Source of the DNA: Okapia johnstoni
Lineage: Eukaryota > Chordata > Mammalia > Artiodactyla > Giraffidae
Direction of reading: 5' to 3'
Assembly: GCA_024291935.2 (NCBI GenBank)
Contig: CM044316.1
Span: forward strand, 79,376,501-79,440,500
Length of the DNA: 64,000 nucleotides
The position numbers and the translations under genes are program-made. Within the stretch, counting starts at the first letter, position 1; each line of letters starts with the position of its first letter. A model generated the notes under the pieces. The model did not search any database and was not told the DNA's origin. It worked only from the letters and a program-made list of their open reading frames with translations. Shown piece by piece: positions 1 through 11,885 of this stretch.

Positions 1-967
1 ACACTTGATCTTAATATTCCTTTGATGGAGCTATTTAGCAATTATATATATATATTTTTACTGGTGTAAAATATGCCCAGATATATTAAAAAGGGATGCT
101 ATCGCATCATAGCAATGAAAAGAAATTATTTAAAAAATTTAATGGGAAAATGCTTTTAAATACATAACTATAAATTTATAAAATTGTGTATGTATAATTA
201 CCATTGTAGTGCTTTAAATATTAGATTGTTTAACTCACAAGAGAAGTTTTCTCAACTACATCTAAAATACAGCTAAAGTAGGAAATCATTGTTTTTATTT
301 TATGTCACCGTTCTTCTGTCAGTTATTGAAATCTTACTGTATACCAGACTTCACTATCTCTTTCAATCCACATATAAGTCTGTGCAGTAGGTATTGTAAA
401 AACTCCATTTTGCAGATAAGGAAAGTAAAAGTACCAAAGATTAATAAAATTTATGTTTGTTCAATCTGGTTATGCTGTGTTATCTCTTGGCATCATCTGG
501 ATCTAACTAAAGAAAGCTTTATTTTTGTTTTTCTATGCCTTTAGAAATAGAAACTGTGTTACTGATCTTACAAAATCTCAACTATCAGTTTCTGTAAATG
601 GATTTTTTGAAGAAGAATATTTTAAACTTAGGACAGTAAAGATTTAAAGAATTTGTAGTAGAACATAAAAATCACAGTTAATTCATCCTTTACATTTTGC
701 TCATTAATTTTAGAAAAATTAAGTGCTGAGATTATGAGAAACTTAGAAAAGGGAGATACAACCAAGTATAGAAAAAGTGAAATATTAATTTCACATGAAA
801 AAAGCAAGAGATAAGTTTTAATGTTGTTATTTATTTATTTCTGCATCACATTTCTAATTTAAAATTCTAACATGCCACCTAGCTTCTGTTATCTGTGATG
901 GTCTGGGTTGACTGCTATCTTGTCAAATATCTCATTCTTAAATTAAAAAGTAACTACCCTTTGTACA

Positions 968-1190
968 GGTTTTCCAGGTGGCTCAGCGGTAAAGAATCTG
1001 TCTGCCAATGCACAGAACACAGGAGAAGTGGGTTCGGTCCCTGGGGTGAGAAGATCTGGAGTAGGAAATGGCAACCCACTCCAGTTTTCTTGCCTGGGAA
1101 ATTCCATGGACAGAGGAGTCTGGCAGCTACAGGCTCAACTCTCATGGAGCTGCAAAGAGTCAGACACAGCTGAGCATACATGGATGTACT
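968..1190 (+). mobile_element. Bov-tA SINE
   Basis: A tRNA-like head (GGTGGCTCAGCGGTAAAGAA, then GTTCGGTCCCTGG resembling a B box) is followed by the BovB-derived body (GGCAACCCACTCCAG, CTTGCCTGGGAAATTCCATGG). The 9-bp CTTTGTACA lies on both sides (959-967, 1191-1199). Confidence 0.9.
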
Positions 1191-1313
1191 CTTTGTACAC
1201 TTCATCTCTGTAGGAAGCAAATCATTTACAGAGAAGTTTCTGACATGGCACATTAGAGTTTTCAAAACAATTGTGATAAATCATGACAAATTAGTCACCT
1301 CTAGACAACTGCT

Positions 1314-1444
1314 GGAGAAGGCAATGGCACCCCACTCCAGTACTCTTGCCTGGAGAATCCCATGGACGGAGGAGCCTGGTGGGCTGCAGTCCATGGGGTC
1401 GCACAGAGTCGGACACGACTGAGCGACTTAGCAGCAGCAGCAGC
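1314..1444 (+). mobile_element. Bov-A SINE monomer with (AGC)n tail
   Basis: The Bov-A body (GAGAAGGCAATGGCACCC through GAGTCGGACACGACTGAGCG) ends in CTTAGCAGCAGCAGCAGC. The flanking duplication AGACAACTGCT at 1303-1313 and 1445-1455 is exact, which suggests a fairly recent insertion. Confidence 0.92.
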
Positions 1445-2049
1445 AGACAACTGCTAGGACAGTTGGTAAACAGGTGTGAGCCAGGGTAACCAAAGGCTTT
1501 GGTAAGATGGGAAAATATGGGGACTATGGCTCCTACTAGTTCTTTAGCCTCTTCCACTTGGCTCTTCTGAGTTGACTACTGAGCAGTAACTTTCAGCAGC
1601 CCCAACTTGTCCAACTAGAACCAACCAGGGCTCGAGACTAAATCTTTCCTAATACCCAAATCTTTTCCTGGGAAGATGTGAAGTCACCTCCAGCTGAAGC
1701 TGTGTGTGAACACTTTCTGCCATACTTCTTTGTCTGGGCACTTCCCTCATACAAATGTACATATGTCAACTTTCATGGCGCTTTGGTACCATTTTTGTTT
1801 TATTTTGTAGACCTAAAACAAATAAACTGGAAGATACTTTTTCCAGCAAAGATGGTTTATTCGGGATCAGCAGAAAATTGCAATTCAGGGCTGGCAACCA
1901 TGGTGAGCCACATGCAAGTCCCCCACTGCAAGGAAAAGAGAGCACTTTCATATAGAGGAAAAGGAATTGGAAGGACTACAGTAAACAAAGGCTATTCTTT
2001 GGCTGAGTCCTTCTCAGGAAAGAAGCACAGTCTTTCTTATTTCTGTTAA

Positions 2050-2720
2050 AAAACTAAGATCATGGCATCTGGTCCCATCACTTCATGGCAAATAGAAGGG
2101 GAAAAGTGGAAACAGTGGCAGATTTTATTTTCTTGGGTTCCAAAATCACTGCAGATGGTGACTACAGCCATGAAATTAAAGGACGCTTGCTCCTGGAAGG
2201 AAAGCAATGACAAACCCAGACAGCTTATTAAAAGGCAGAGATATCGCTTTGCTGACAAGTGTCCCTATAGTCAAAGCTATGGTTTTCCCAGTAGTCATAT
2301 ATGAATGTGAGAGTTGGATCATAAGGAAGGCTGAGCACCAAAGAATTGATGCTTTCGAAGTGTGGAGATGGAGAAGACTCTTGAGAATCCCCAGGCCAGC
2401 AAGGAGATCAAACCAGTCAGTCCTAAAAGCAATCAACACTGAATATTCATTGGAAGGACTGATTCTGAAGCTGAAGCTCCAATACTTTGGCCACCTGATG
2501 CAGAGAGCTGACTCATCGGAAAAGACCCTGATGCTGGGAAAGATTGAGGGCAGGAGGAGAAGCGGGTGTCAGAGGATGAAATGGTTAGATGGAATCACTG
2601 ATTCAATGGACATGGGTCTGAGCAAACTCTGGGACATAGTGATGGACAGACGAGTCTGGCGTACTGCAGTCCATGGGGTCACAAAGAGTCGGACAGGACT
2701 GAGCGACTGAACGACAACAG
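2050..2720 (+). mobile_element. BovB LINE 3' fragment
   Basis: The piece starts AAAACTAAGATCATGGCATC and ends GAGCGACTGAACGACAAC. Its translation gives the C-terminal part of the RTE-type protein ([35 protein letters not shown]) with frameshifts near the left end. It is a dead 5'-truncated copy. Confidence 0.9.
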
Positions 2721-3601
2721 GTGCCACAGGGCAGGAGAGCTCTCTCTTCCGGTTTCCTGAGCCCATTTTATTTGAGGGCTCTGTTTATTAATGTTTTACA
2801 GCCTATAGAAGGTTGATCATGAAAGTCAGGGTAGGAAAGACGCGAAAAACGCCTCTCAGGGGCAATGGCATTGATCACCTTCCACTTCTTCCAGGCATCC
2901 AACTTTATTTTCTGATATGACTCTTATACTCCCCAGAAGGACTTACTCCTCTCAATTTTCCAAGACCTCTTTTAGCTTTTCAACCTAGTCATGAAATACA
3001 AGTTTTCTCATGTGATCTTCATTGGCGTGAACAACTCCCGGGGGCACGCACCCCTCACACAGATTTCCATGTAAACGATACTGCCGAGACTTGCACAACT
3101 CCTGCAGTCCCAGAGGGAATTACACAGACCAGCAAGGAACACAACCTTCACCCCTCAAAATAGGTCTCTTTCCATTAACTGCCCAACAACTGGCATTCAT
3201 ATGACTTCGTTTTAGACCTATAGCCAGACTTTGATACTTTTTTTGAATAAAATTTTCAATGTATTTTCAAGGTTTATGAAGAGGAATCACACAGAAAAAA
3301 ATGTTTCCATGGTCAAATAAATACATCAAATAGTGAGCTAAACAAATTTAAACTGGCTTGTTTACTATAGTGTTCAGATGTTTTAACACTTTATTGTGCT
3401 CAACTGTTTTCTAAGAATGTTTCCCACACTTATGGTTTGATTATGGAGACTTTTGCAAGTGAGGGGAACTGATATCTGCAGTATATGCTTTTGAAAATGC
3501 TGATATAGCTGGTTTACTGAGGACTTTTATTCAGTGGAATTCAAATGTGAACTTCAAACATAAATATGAATCAATGTTGTTGTCCATAGTCTCTCCCCTA
3601 G

Positions 3602-3824
3602 GTATGCTCAATTGCTCAATCATGTCCAACTCTTTGTGACCCCATGGACTGTAGCCCACCAGACTCCTCTGTCCATGGAATTCTCCAAGTTAGAATACTG
3701 GAGTGGGTTGTGATTGCCTATTTCAGGGAGATCTTTCCAACCCAGGGATCGAACCCACGTCTCTTGTATCCCCTGCATTGGCAGGTGGATTCATCACCAC
3801 TGAGCCACCTGGAAGCCCTCTTCT
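3602..3824 (-). mobile_element. Bov-tA SINE (antisense)
   Basis: On the plus strand it reads GCTCAATCATGTCCAACTC to GAGCCACCTGGAAGCCC, the reverse of the Bov-tA body and tRNA-like head. It is noticeably diverged. Confidence 0.88.
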
Positions 3825-3904
3825 CTATCTATCCTATGTCAAATTATTCTTTCTTACTGGGTAACAAATCTCTTGGAAAGATCGCATAATTTCAATATAT
3901 GCCA

Positions 3905-4128
3905 AGTGAAGTGAAAGTCGCTCAGTCGTGTACGAGTCTTTGCCACCCCACGGACTATACAGTCCATGGAATTCTCTGGGTCAGAATACTGGAGTGGGTA
4001 GCCTTTCCCTTCTCCAGGGGATCTTCCCAACTCAGGGATCGAACCCAGGTCTCCCGTATCACAGGCGGATTCTTTACCAGCTGAGCCACAAGGGAAGCCC
4101 AAACCAACTGGGCTATCAGGGAAGCCCT
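3905..4128 (-). mobile_element. Bov-tA SINE (antisense)
   Basis: It runs from GTCGCTCAGTCGTGTACGAG to AGCTGAGCCACAAGGGAAGC, followed by a short partial second copy of the head (GGGCTATCAGGGAAGCCC). It lies 80 bp from the preceding SINE in the same orientation. Confidence 0.87.
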
Positions 4129-4183
4129 CAATATATGCCAATCTCAAGTCGAATTCAAAGTTTTTTTCTCCTCATTGCAGGTT

Positions 4184-4247
4184 GGACCAATGGCTCCAGG
4201 GGCATGAAATGGAAAGGACACACGATTAGTTGTTGAAGTTTGTAGTG

Positions 4248-4278
<31 letters not shown>

Positions 4279-4393
4279 GTGATTCTGGTTCTAGACCAAT
4301 GGCTCCAGGGGCATGAAATGGAAAGGACACATGATTAGTTGTTGAAGTTTGTAGTGGGAGGGTGTATGTGTGTCTGGTGATCCTGGTTCTAGA
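4184..4393. repeat. Imperfect tandem duplication with expandable (TG)n
   Basis: Two units, 4184-4293 and 4294-4393, both start GACCAATGGCTCCAGG and end in CTGGTTCTA followed by G. The first 66 bases agree except for one C/T change. The units differ in the TG tract: a long (TG)n at 4251-4279 in the first and an interrupted TGTATGTGTGTC in the second. The right unit abuts the target duplication of the 5S pseudogene. Confidence 0.9.
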
Positions 4394-4404
4394 ATACAGT
4401 CTTT

Positions 4405-4494
4405 TCTCCCATCCAAGTACTAACCAGGCCTGACCCTGCTTAGCTTCCGAGATCAGACGAGATCGGGCACGTTCAGGGTGGTATGGCCGTAAAC
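4405..4494 (-). pseudogene. Truncated 5S rRNA pseudogene
   Basis: Read on the minus strand, this begins TTTACGGCCATACCACCC and continues through the 5S internal control region (CTCGTCTGATCTCGG, AGCTAAGCAGGGT) to TACTTGGATGGGAGA. It then stops about 30 nt short of the normal 5S end, so the last arm is missing. Differences from the remembered mammalian 5S are few (for example GAACGTGCCCG and GGGTCAGGCC). It is flanked by 19-bp direct repeats with one mismatch (4389-4407 and 4494-4512), the mark of retroposition. It cannot form a full 5S rRNA. Confidence 0.92.
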
Positions 4495-5814
4495 TAGAAT
4501 ACTGTCTTTTCTAACTCTTTCTTTTCAAGGTCTAACTCTTTTGATGCTGAAAGCTAAGAGGGAGAATGGAAGGACAAACATCATTTTGTCCATCTGCTTG
4601 TTGGCATAGTGCCCTCTGGTAGGGCTGTGGCTGTTTCCCTGGATGGTACAGACTCACTATCCTCTGTGTGACTGGCCTGCTGATGTTCTCAGAGGCACAA
4701 GGGTACATTCTGGTGGGTTCTGCGAGGCCTTCCCATTACATGTTTCCTTGAAGTGGGTTCTTCCTTAATGGCCTCCTTCAGCTACTTCCCGGAAGTACAC
4801 AGCATCTTGTTCCTGGAATCTTCCTACCTCATGGGCTGTTCTCTTGGGTCAGGTATTGACAAGGTTTTACCAAGGTGCACCCTCCACGGTATCACAATCA
4901 GTGAGAGATCTACACATTTTTGTGCAAAGGTGAAGTGAGGCCGCTCCCTTGCCCTCCTTCCTTCTGTCCGCCCATCTTTCTTTCCCAGTTCCCTTTCCTC
5001 TTAGCAGTAGTGTCAGGGCAGATCAACACATCTATTGGCCTCAGTGGACAATAGTGGAATGAATTACTAGTCCTCCCTCTCTACTCTGATCTCCAGTCTC
5101 CGATATTTACCAAAATCCAAGCAGGTTAACTACTTGGAGCTGATTCTTCTTCCCCCTGAGGTGAAGCTGGAGGCAGGTAATTGTCCCATATTTGTCTTTC
5201 CACCTCTGAAAAAGCCCTGGAGGCATGATCTGGGCTCAATGGTTGGCAACTATCTTTACAAGGCAGTTTCTTGTCTCTTTGGTCCTGGTTTGGACCAAGT
5301 CACCAGTTCTGCAGGAATAGAAAATGGCTCATTCAGTACACTGAAATTTAATATTGTACAGTGTACACAGTAGGCAGACAAGAAGATGCAGTTCATGCAT
5401 GAGTTGATAATAGTTGTTAGCTGCTTTTAAAAAAGTTTCTTTTCTTTTTTAAAGAGTGAGAATGTTGACCTCAGGGCAAGTTTGTTAAGGGGCAGAAGTT
5501 TAGATCAGACTAAGCAAGAGGTTAGTCAGAATCTGCACGTATAGTTGTCATGAGGGTCAGATGAAAACATTAATTAGAAAGTAGGCAGGGAAAAAAGAAA
5601 CAGTAGATTACAAAAATGAGGACCTCGCACAGGGAACAGCACAGATTTCTTGCAAAGAATCAGGACAAGACTATACATAAAATGGAATATACAGAGGGAC
5701 TTTGTAGAATAGGACAGCAAATTCTGGTACTGAAATCTTCGTAAGGACTGAGACCATATTCTCATTCATTTTTACATTTCTGAAACATCATATATAATTG
5801 GCATTCAATAAATG

Positions 5815-6180
5815 TCTGTGGTGTTGGAGAAGACTCTTGATAGTCCCTTGGACAGCAAGGAGATCAAACCAGTCAATCCTACAGGAAATCAACCCTGAAT
5901 ATTCACTAGAAGGACTGTTGCTGAAGCTGAAGCTCCAGTACTTGGGCCACCTGATGGGAAGAGCTGACTCACTGGTAAAGACCCTGATTCTGGGAAAGAT
6001 TGAGGGCAGGAGGAGAAGGGGGCAGCAGAGGATGAGATGGTTGGGTGGCATCATTGACACAATGGACATGAATCTGAGCCAACTCCAGGAGACAGTGAAG
6101 GACAGGGAAGCCTGGCGTGCTGCAGTGCATGGGGTTGCAGAGTCAGGCATGACTTAGCAACTGAATGACAACAACAAAAA
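5815..6180 (+). mobile_element. BovB LINE 3' fragment
   Basis: It begins at TGGTGTTGGAGAAGACTCTTG and ends ACTGAATGACAACAACAAAA. It encodes a stop-free remnant of the RTE C-terminus ([20 protein letters not shown]), but no complete domain. Confidence 0.9.
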
Positions 6181-6264
6181 CGTTTGTTGAGTGAATTAAT
6201 CAATTTAGTATACCAGTGTAAAAGAAAACCTGATAACAAAAGTAACTTTTGTTTCTGCATAGAG

Positions 6265-6484
6265 CAAGGAGCCACAAACTATGGCCCTTCGGCCATTTCT
6301 GCCACTGCCTGCTTTTGTAAATAAGTTTTATTGGAACACAGCCATGTATTTCTGTTTACATACTGTCTTTGATTGCTTTCACACTACAGTGGCAGAGTTG
6401 AATAGTTTCAACAGAGACTGTGTGGCCTGCAAGTCTAAAATATTTACTGTCTGGCCCTTTATAGAGAATGTTTTCTGACCCCTG
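6265..6484. mobile_element. Old hAT-type MITE (non-autonomous DNA transposon)
   Basis: The ends resemble imperfect inverted repeats: AAGGAGCCACAAACTATGGCC on the left, and on the right TTTTCTGACCCCTG, whose reverse complement starts CAGGGGTCAG. The core (GTTTTATTGGAACACAGCCA, TAAAATATTTACTGTCTGGCCC) is a familiar ancient mammalian repeat. I do not name the subfamily. Confidence 0.65.
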
Positions 6485-6962
6485 GCCTAGAAGTTTAAAA
6501 CTGATTTTATATATGCTTGCAGTTGAACGTGACTCAGTCGCAGCATGGGTAAGTCAGGTCCAGAGGTCAGTGGGAGCACCTGGCTGTTTCGTCCGACAAC
6601 ATCAAGCCCTGGGAACCACAGGGAGATGGATGTGATAGGTCTGTCAAAGCCAAGAAGAAAGTCATCTTGATGCAGGCCAGTAACCTCGTCTCTCCCTTCT
6701 CTGAACTATCTTTGTATCTCTCTGATGGTCACTTTGTACTTTTGATTATCATGATTTGTGTCTTCTTTCTCCAGTTCAGTGTGGACTAGAGGAGGGCAGA
6801 GATGGCATTTTGCCCATGTTTTTATCCTGAGGGTCCAGCGATGCTTCTTAATCAGGTACTGATTTAGAAGATGAATTTTAGCTAACAGGCTTATAGTGCT
6901 ATCTGCAGAAGAAGAAAAGCCAAGTCTGGCAGCTCAATAACAGATGGTTTTTAATTATCACT

Positions 6963-7239
6963 AAACAAGAGACTGAACTGAACTGAACTGAACTGAAACA
7001 AGAGACTGGGGCTTCCCAAGTGTCACAGTGGTAAAGAATCCACCTACCAATGCAGGAGATGCAGGAGATGCGGATTCGATCCCTGGGTCAGGAAGATCCT
7101 CTGGAGTAGAAAATGACAACCCACTCCAGCATCCTTGCCTGGGAAATCCCATGGACAGAGGAACCCGGTGGGCTACAGTCCATGGGGTCGTAAAGAGTCA
7201 GATACGACTGAACGACTGAGAATGCACACAAACAAGAGA
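6963..7239 (+). mobile_element. (AACTG)n tail plus Bov-tA SINE at one reused target
   Basis: The sequence AAACAAGAGA occurs three times (6963, 6996, 7230). An (AACTG)n run like a BovB tail lies between the first two. A Bov-tA SINE (about 7008-7229, GCTTCCCAAGTGTCACAGTGG to GACTGAACGACTGAG) lies between the second and third. Confidence 0.8.
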
Positions 7240-7529
7240 TTAGTTCAATGAAAATCAGTTTGGAGCAGAGTGTTCAAGGAACTGATAACACCAAGGCTCT
7301 CTGATATAGTTCAGGGACTAGCTCAGATGTTCTGAGGCTTTTTATGTCCCCAAAGCCCAAGAGTATTTGTCTTTTTCTGACCTGGGAGCCGAATCTCAAG
7401 CTTAAAACATTCTCAGTAATTAAATGAATTCTCTGATCCATTTTTGCAAAGAATGGTTTCCTTTGGCTCACAAAATGAGATTCTGGATTTGACAGTGGGG
7501 CCTCCTTCTCATGTATTTGTCCAGGCACA

Positions 7530-7851
7530 TCAGTTCAGTTCAGTCGCTCAGTCATGTCCGACTCTTTGCGACCCCATGAATTGCAGCACGCCAGGCCTCT
7601 CTGTCCATCACCAATTCCCGGAGTCCACCCAAACCCATGTCCATCGAGTCAGTGATGCCATCCAACCATCTCATCCTCTGTCGTCCCCTTCTCCTCCTGC
7701 CCCCAATCCTACCCAGCATCAGGGTCTTTTCCAATGAGTCAACTCTTTGCATGAGGTGGCCAAAGTATTGGAGTTTCAGCTTCAACATCAGTCCTTCCAA
7801 TGAACACCCAGGATTGATCTCCTTTAGGATGGATTGATTGGATCTCCTTGC
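7530..7851 (-). mobile_element. BovB LINE 3' fragment (antisense)
   Basis: It starts with the tail repeat CAGTTCAGTTCAGTCGCTC and ends GGTTGGATCTCC-like at GATTGGATCTCCTTGCA. The minus strand keeps an open stretch ([20 protein letters not shown]). It is truncated on the side away from the tail. Confidence 0.9.
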
Positions 7852-9559
7852 ACAGCACTCACCAACAAATGCTTAATGAGCTACTGCATTGTGCCAGGCC
7901 CTTTGAGACCTTGGGTTTAAACTGTCTGCTTTTCCATTATGAAATGCTAAGATGATAAACAAACACTCCAATTTATTGACAACTTTATGACGTATTGGGG
8001 TGCAAGGAAGGAAAGTTGATTGGCTAGTTGCCCAGGTGGGTGTGAACCTATAGGCAGAAGGGGCTGGGTGTGTAGCAAGCTTCTGACAAGTCTCAATTTT
8101 TTCCTGTTTGTGCCCAAAGGAAAGAAATCTCTGGCAGGCAGATTTGGGTACTCCTACTTCTTCTTTTTGTTTTGGAAGGAAGGATAAGTAGATACTGCCT
8201 AAGCTTGGTTTTGTTCCTTTCATGAAATTCCCTTAACGCATACCTAAGCTTAGATATTCAAACTCAGAATGTCAAGTATGAGAAACACCTTTGTCAAGGA
8301 AATAAAAAGATCTTTGGAGAAGATTTACAAGGTTTATTAGTATGAAAGACTAAGCTGGAAAAGGAAGAAAAATTGTAAGACATCAATACTTTTCTTACAG
8401 GGTTAAGAAAATGACTTATGCTTTAATGTGTGACATTTAATAATTGACTTGATTTCGTGAAGATTCCAATTGTGCAAAAGACTTAACATTCCAACAGTGC
8501 TGCATTTAGGTGGAATTGGGAATTAGGCCAACTTGCCTTCACATCTTTCAACTTCCCTTTCAACACCCTTCTCTTTCAGTGGCCCCTCCACCTCCCACCT
8601 CCAGATGTTCAGTAATCCTCTTCCTTTCTGTTTTCCTTGTCAAAGCCTGACTTGAAGAACCACCCTCTAAGCTGTAAAGGATGGAAGTAGAAAAATATTT
8701 CTGATTCCAGCATATTTGTATTTCAATATGGGATCAAGTCATGTTTTCTAAGGCTGGATCATGAAGTGCAAGGAAACAGGTTCTGGGAATTTTTTTGATG
8801 TGATTGCCACCAGGTTCTTCACACAATCTTATTATATAAGCCTTTCCTCCTTCCCTCCCTCCCTTCCATACATACTAACTTTCTACTATATGTCAAAGCC
8901 TATTCCAGCTGCTTGGTATAGAGCAGTGATTGAGAGCGACATGGAACCTACCCTCTTGGAGCTTTCATTTTTACGGGTAGACAAAAATACCTAAATAAGC
9001 AAATAAAATCTTTATTAGGGATAAACAATAGGAAGAAAATAAAACAAACTAGTAGGTAATAGCACACAGAAGTAATCAGGGCAGACACCTCCAAGGAAAG
9101 GACAGTTGACAGTTGAGCTACCCCTGAAATGAAGGATATGATAGAAGGAGGCAGCTATGAAGGTCAGTGTGATAGGAATACAGTGAAAGAGGGAGAATGG
9201 GAGCAAGTGAGGCTGGACAGAACCAGGTGTGGCTCTTTCAGTTCAAGAGAGGAGTTTGTGGGGTGTGCTCAGAGCAGGGGGGCTGAAGAAATGGCTCGTC
9301 TGTTTATAACACACCCGACAGGAATCTGGGTTCACTGTGACGAGGGGCACAAAATGTGTGGCCTTCTTATGAGCAGAAACCCAACACATGTCCCCCTGCA
9401 CCTCCCTGTGGCTGCTGGGCAGGGCCAGCACTGGAGGAAAGCCGCAGCACGTAGTGGCGAGCTTGCCACTAGAGCCTTTCCGGCCCACACCTGGGTGGGC
9501 CAGGAGTGGTCTCATAAAGGGTATGAACCTCTCATTTCAAGGAGAAAGAAAACGAGTCC

Positions 9560-9965
9560 AACCGTATGCCATTGTGCAAAAGGCAAAACTGTGGAGACAA
9601 TAAAAAGATGAGTGGTTGTCAGGAGTTTGCAGAGAGGAATATACAGAGTACAGGTTTTCATAAGCAGTGAAAGTACTGTGAGTGACATTATAATGATGGA
9701 TATATGTGGTCACACTTTTGTCCAAACCCATAGAATATACAACACTGCTCTGCTCTCAAAGTCAACCCTAAGGTGAACTGGGGATGTTTTGATTATGTGT
9801 CAGTGCAGTCATCCTTGGTCTAAAAAGGAAAAAAGGTACCGTTGTGTTGATAATGGCTGTTCATGTGAGGGGAGGGGGTATATGGGAAATTTCTGTACGT
9901 TCCTGTCAAGTATTATTGTAAACCTAAAACTGCTTTAAAAAAAGAAAAAGGTCTCCAAAAAAAAA
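9560..9965 (+). mobile_element. Old L1 3'-end-like fragment
   Basis: Segments such as GAGTGGTTGTCAGGAGTTTG, CAAACCCATAGAATATACAAC, GGGGGTATATGGGAAATTTC and CCTAAAACTGCTTTAAAAA resemble the 3' part of old mammalian L1 or HAL1 elements. The family name is from memory. Confidence 0.5.
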
Positions 9966-10146
9966 ATCTAACACTCAGGGTAGACATTTTTAGCAAAACT
10001 TTTGTTTCACTTTTATGTATGTATACCTATTATATATGTGTCTGTGTTTGTTGGATTGTGATATAAAATGTATTTTTTTTAGATCAAAGAAGCCTGCAGG
10101 CCACTGTAGTCAATTATACTGGCAAATAAAAGCATAAATTAACCTC

Positions 10147-10164
10147 AAAAAAAAAAAAAAAAAA
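10147..10164 (+). repeat. (A)n run
   Basis: An 18-base A run follows CATAAATTAACCTC. It may be the tail of an unidentified retroposed segment on its left. Confidence 0.6.
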
Positions 10165-10243
10165 GAGGAGTTTGGATTTAAGTGCAATGGGACAGATGTT
10201 CACTGAAAACTTTCAGCATTTGATAACATCTATGTGACTTTGC

Positions 10244-10475
10244 GGGGGCTTTCCAGATGCTGCTAGCGATAAAGAACCTGCCTGCCAATGCAGGATAAGC
10301 AGGAGATGGAGGTTTGATCCTTGGGTCGTTAAGATTCCCTGGAGGAGAGCAGGGCAACCCACTCCAGTATTCTTGCCTGGAGAATCCCATGGACAGAGGA
10401 GCCTGGTGGGTTACAGTCCAGAGGGTCACACAGAGTTGGACATGACTGTAGCAACTTAGCACAGCCTGCACATGC
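10244..10475 (+). mobile_element. Bov-tA SINE
   Basis: It runs from GGGGGCTTTCCAGATGCTGC through AGCAGGGCAACCCACTCCAG to GACTGTAGCAACTTAGCACA. The tRNA-like head and Bov-A body are recognisable but diverged. Confidence 0.88.
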
Positions 10476-11010
10476 ATGGGACTCGACAAAAAATATCAGC
10501 TGTACGGTTTGCTGTGGTTTTATTTTTCAGCTCTTGGGAGAAGCTTTCAGCTTTCCACATATTCTCTTCCCGTTGAAGTACTCTCTGGGATGCTCATTTT
10601 TCTGCTTGGCATATTCTGCTTTGTGGTTCATTAAACTCTCACCCTAGTGAGAGTGCAACCTTAGTGATTATGACTCACAATCTCACGAACTCAGGGTTGT
10701 GATTTAGAGATCACTGTTTTTCCCACAGTGCTTTCTTGTGTTTTCTGCTTCCTAAACACTTAGTAATAATTGTTAATGAATTACTTAGTTCCCTGAGGAA
10801 GTTTTGAGAAGGATAGTGGGTGTCTGTTTTCATTTTGACCCATCACAAGGCCTAGGGCAATGTCACCCACAGAGTGAAAATGCATGCTAAGTCAAGTTGG
10901 GCAGAATGAAACCTGGTGAAACAATGATTAACACAGAATAGCTCATTGATAAACACTGACTTTGTTGCAGTCTTGGTAAAGTAACATAGAGCCGCAAATA
11001 AAGCCTTCAA

Positions 11011-11232
11011 GCAGGCTTCCCAGGTGGTGCTAGTAGTAAAGAACCTGAAGGTCAGTGCCGGAGATGTAAGAGACATGGGTTTGATCCCTAGGTGGGGAAG
11101 ATCCCCTGGAGGAGGGCATGGCAACCCACTCCAGTATTCTTGCCTGGAGAATCCCCATGGACAGAGGAGCCTGGCTGGCTATAGTCCATGGGGTCACAAA
11201 GAATCGGACCGAACGCAACTTAGCACGTACAC
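11011..11232 (+). mobile_element. Bov-tA SINE
   Basis: It runs from CAGGCTTCCCAGGTGGTGC to CAACTTAGCACGTACAC, flanked by AAAGCCTTCAA (11000-11010) and AAAGCCTTTAA (11233-11243), an 11-bp duplication with one mismatch. Confidence 0.9.
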
Positions 11233-11885
11233 AAAGCCTTTAACCTTCCTAACAATACAATGAAACTACGGGCTGAATATATATATATATTTTTTGAATA
11301 TATATTTTAATAAGACATTTTAAATAATCAAGATGCTATAAGAGGTCTTAAATAACTTAGGAGCTGTAAATCCATGGAGTCTATTAATAGAGTAGACATG
11401 TTTACAATAGCTAATGTAAGAAAATGTTTTTCTAATATTCTGTTTTACATTATCAATACAACTGATTCATTATTTTGACTCTAATTTGTCTTCAATTTGT
11501 TTTTCTATTGCAGGATACGGTAAGCAAGTCTATGTTTACTTTGTTAATAACGCCCCATGAATTTACAGCTTCTAGATCCAGCTCCACCTTTGTAGTTGAG
11601 CCTCATAGGGAAACTGTTCAATCCTCTTTATCATTTAGGTTGCTCTTCTCACTACCTGTTAAGTTCTGAAGTGCATCATTTGCATTCCCATTTGGTTTCT
11701 CTAGCAGAACCCTTTTGCCTGAATAACTTTTGGCTTTGATGCTATTTGTTGACTGTTAGAGCTTTGAGTTGACACACCTCAACAGTTCCTAATAATGCTA
11801 AATTAGTACTCCAGGATAGCAGTTGGAGAGCAAAGTAATATTCTAGTTATTTCTATTCCTATGCCCTTCCTTAGGAAGGGTACCT

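Noticed and set aside
4405..4494. Functional 5S rRNA gene
   Set aside because: About 30 nt of the 3' end are missing and direct repeats flank it, so it is a retroposed pseudogene.
7530..7851. Repeated plus-strand peptides such as [16 protein letters not shown] at many places, as a protein family
   Set aside because: They are antisense translations of the BovB 3' end or Bov-A SINEs and recur wherever those repeats do.
9129..9611. A 160-codon plus-strand open frame upstream of ADGRV1
   Set aside because: No recognisable domain, no visible splice structure, and its right end runs into an L1-like segment; it is probably fortuitous.
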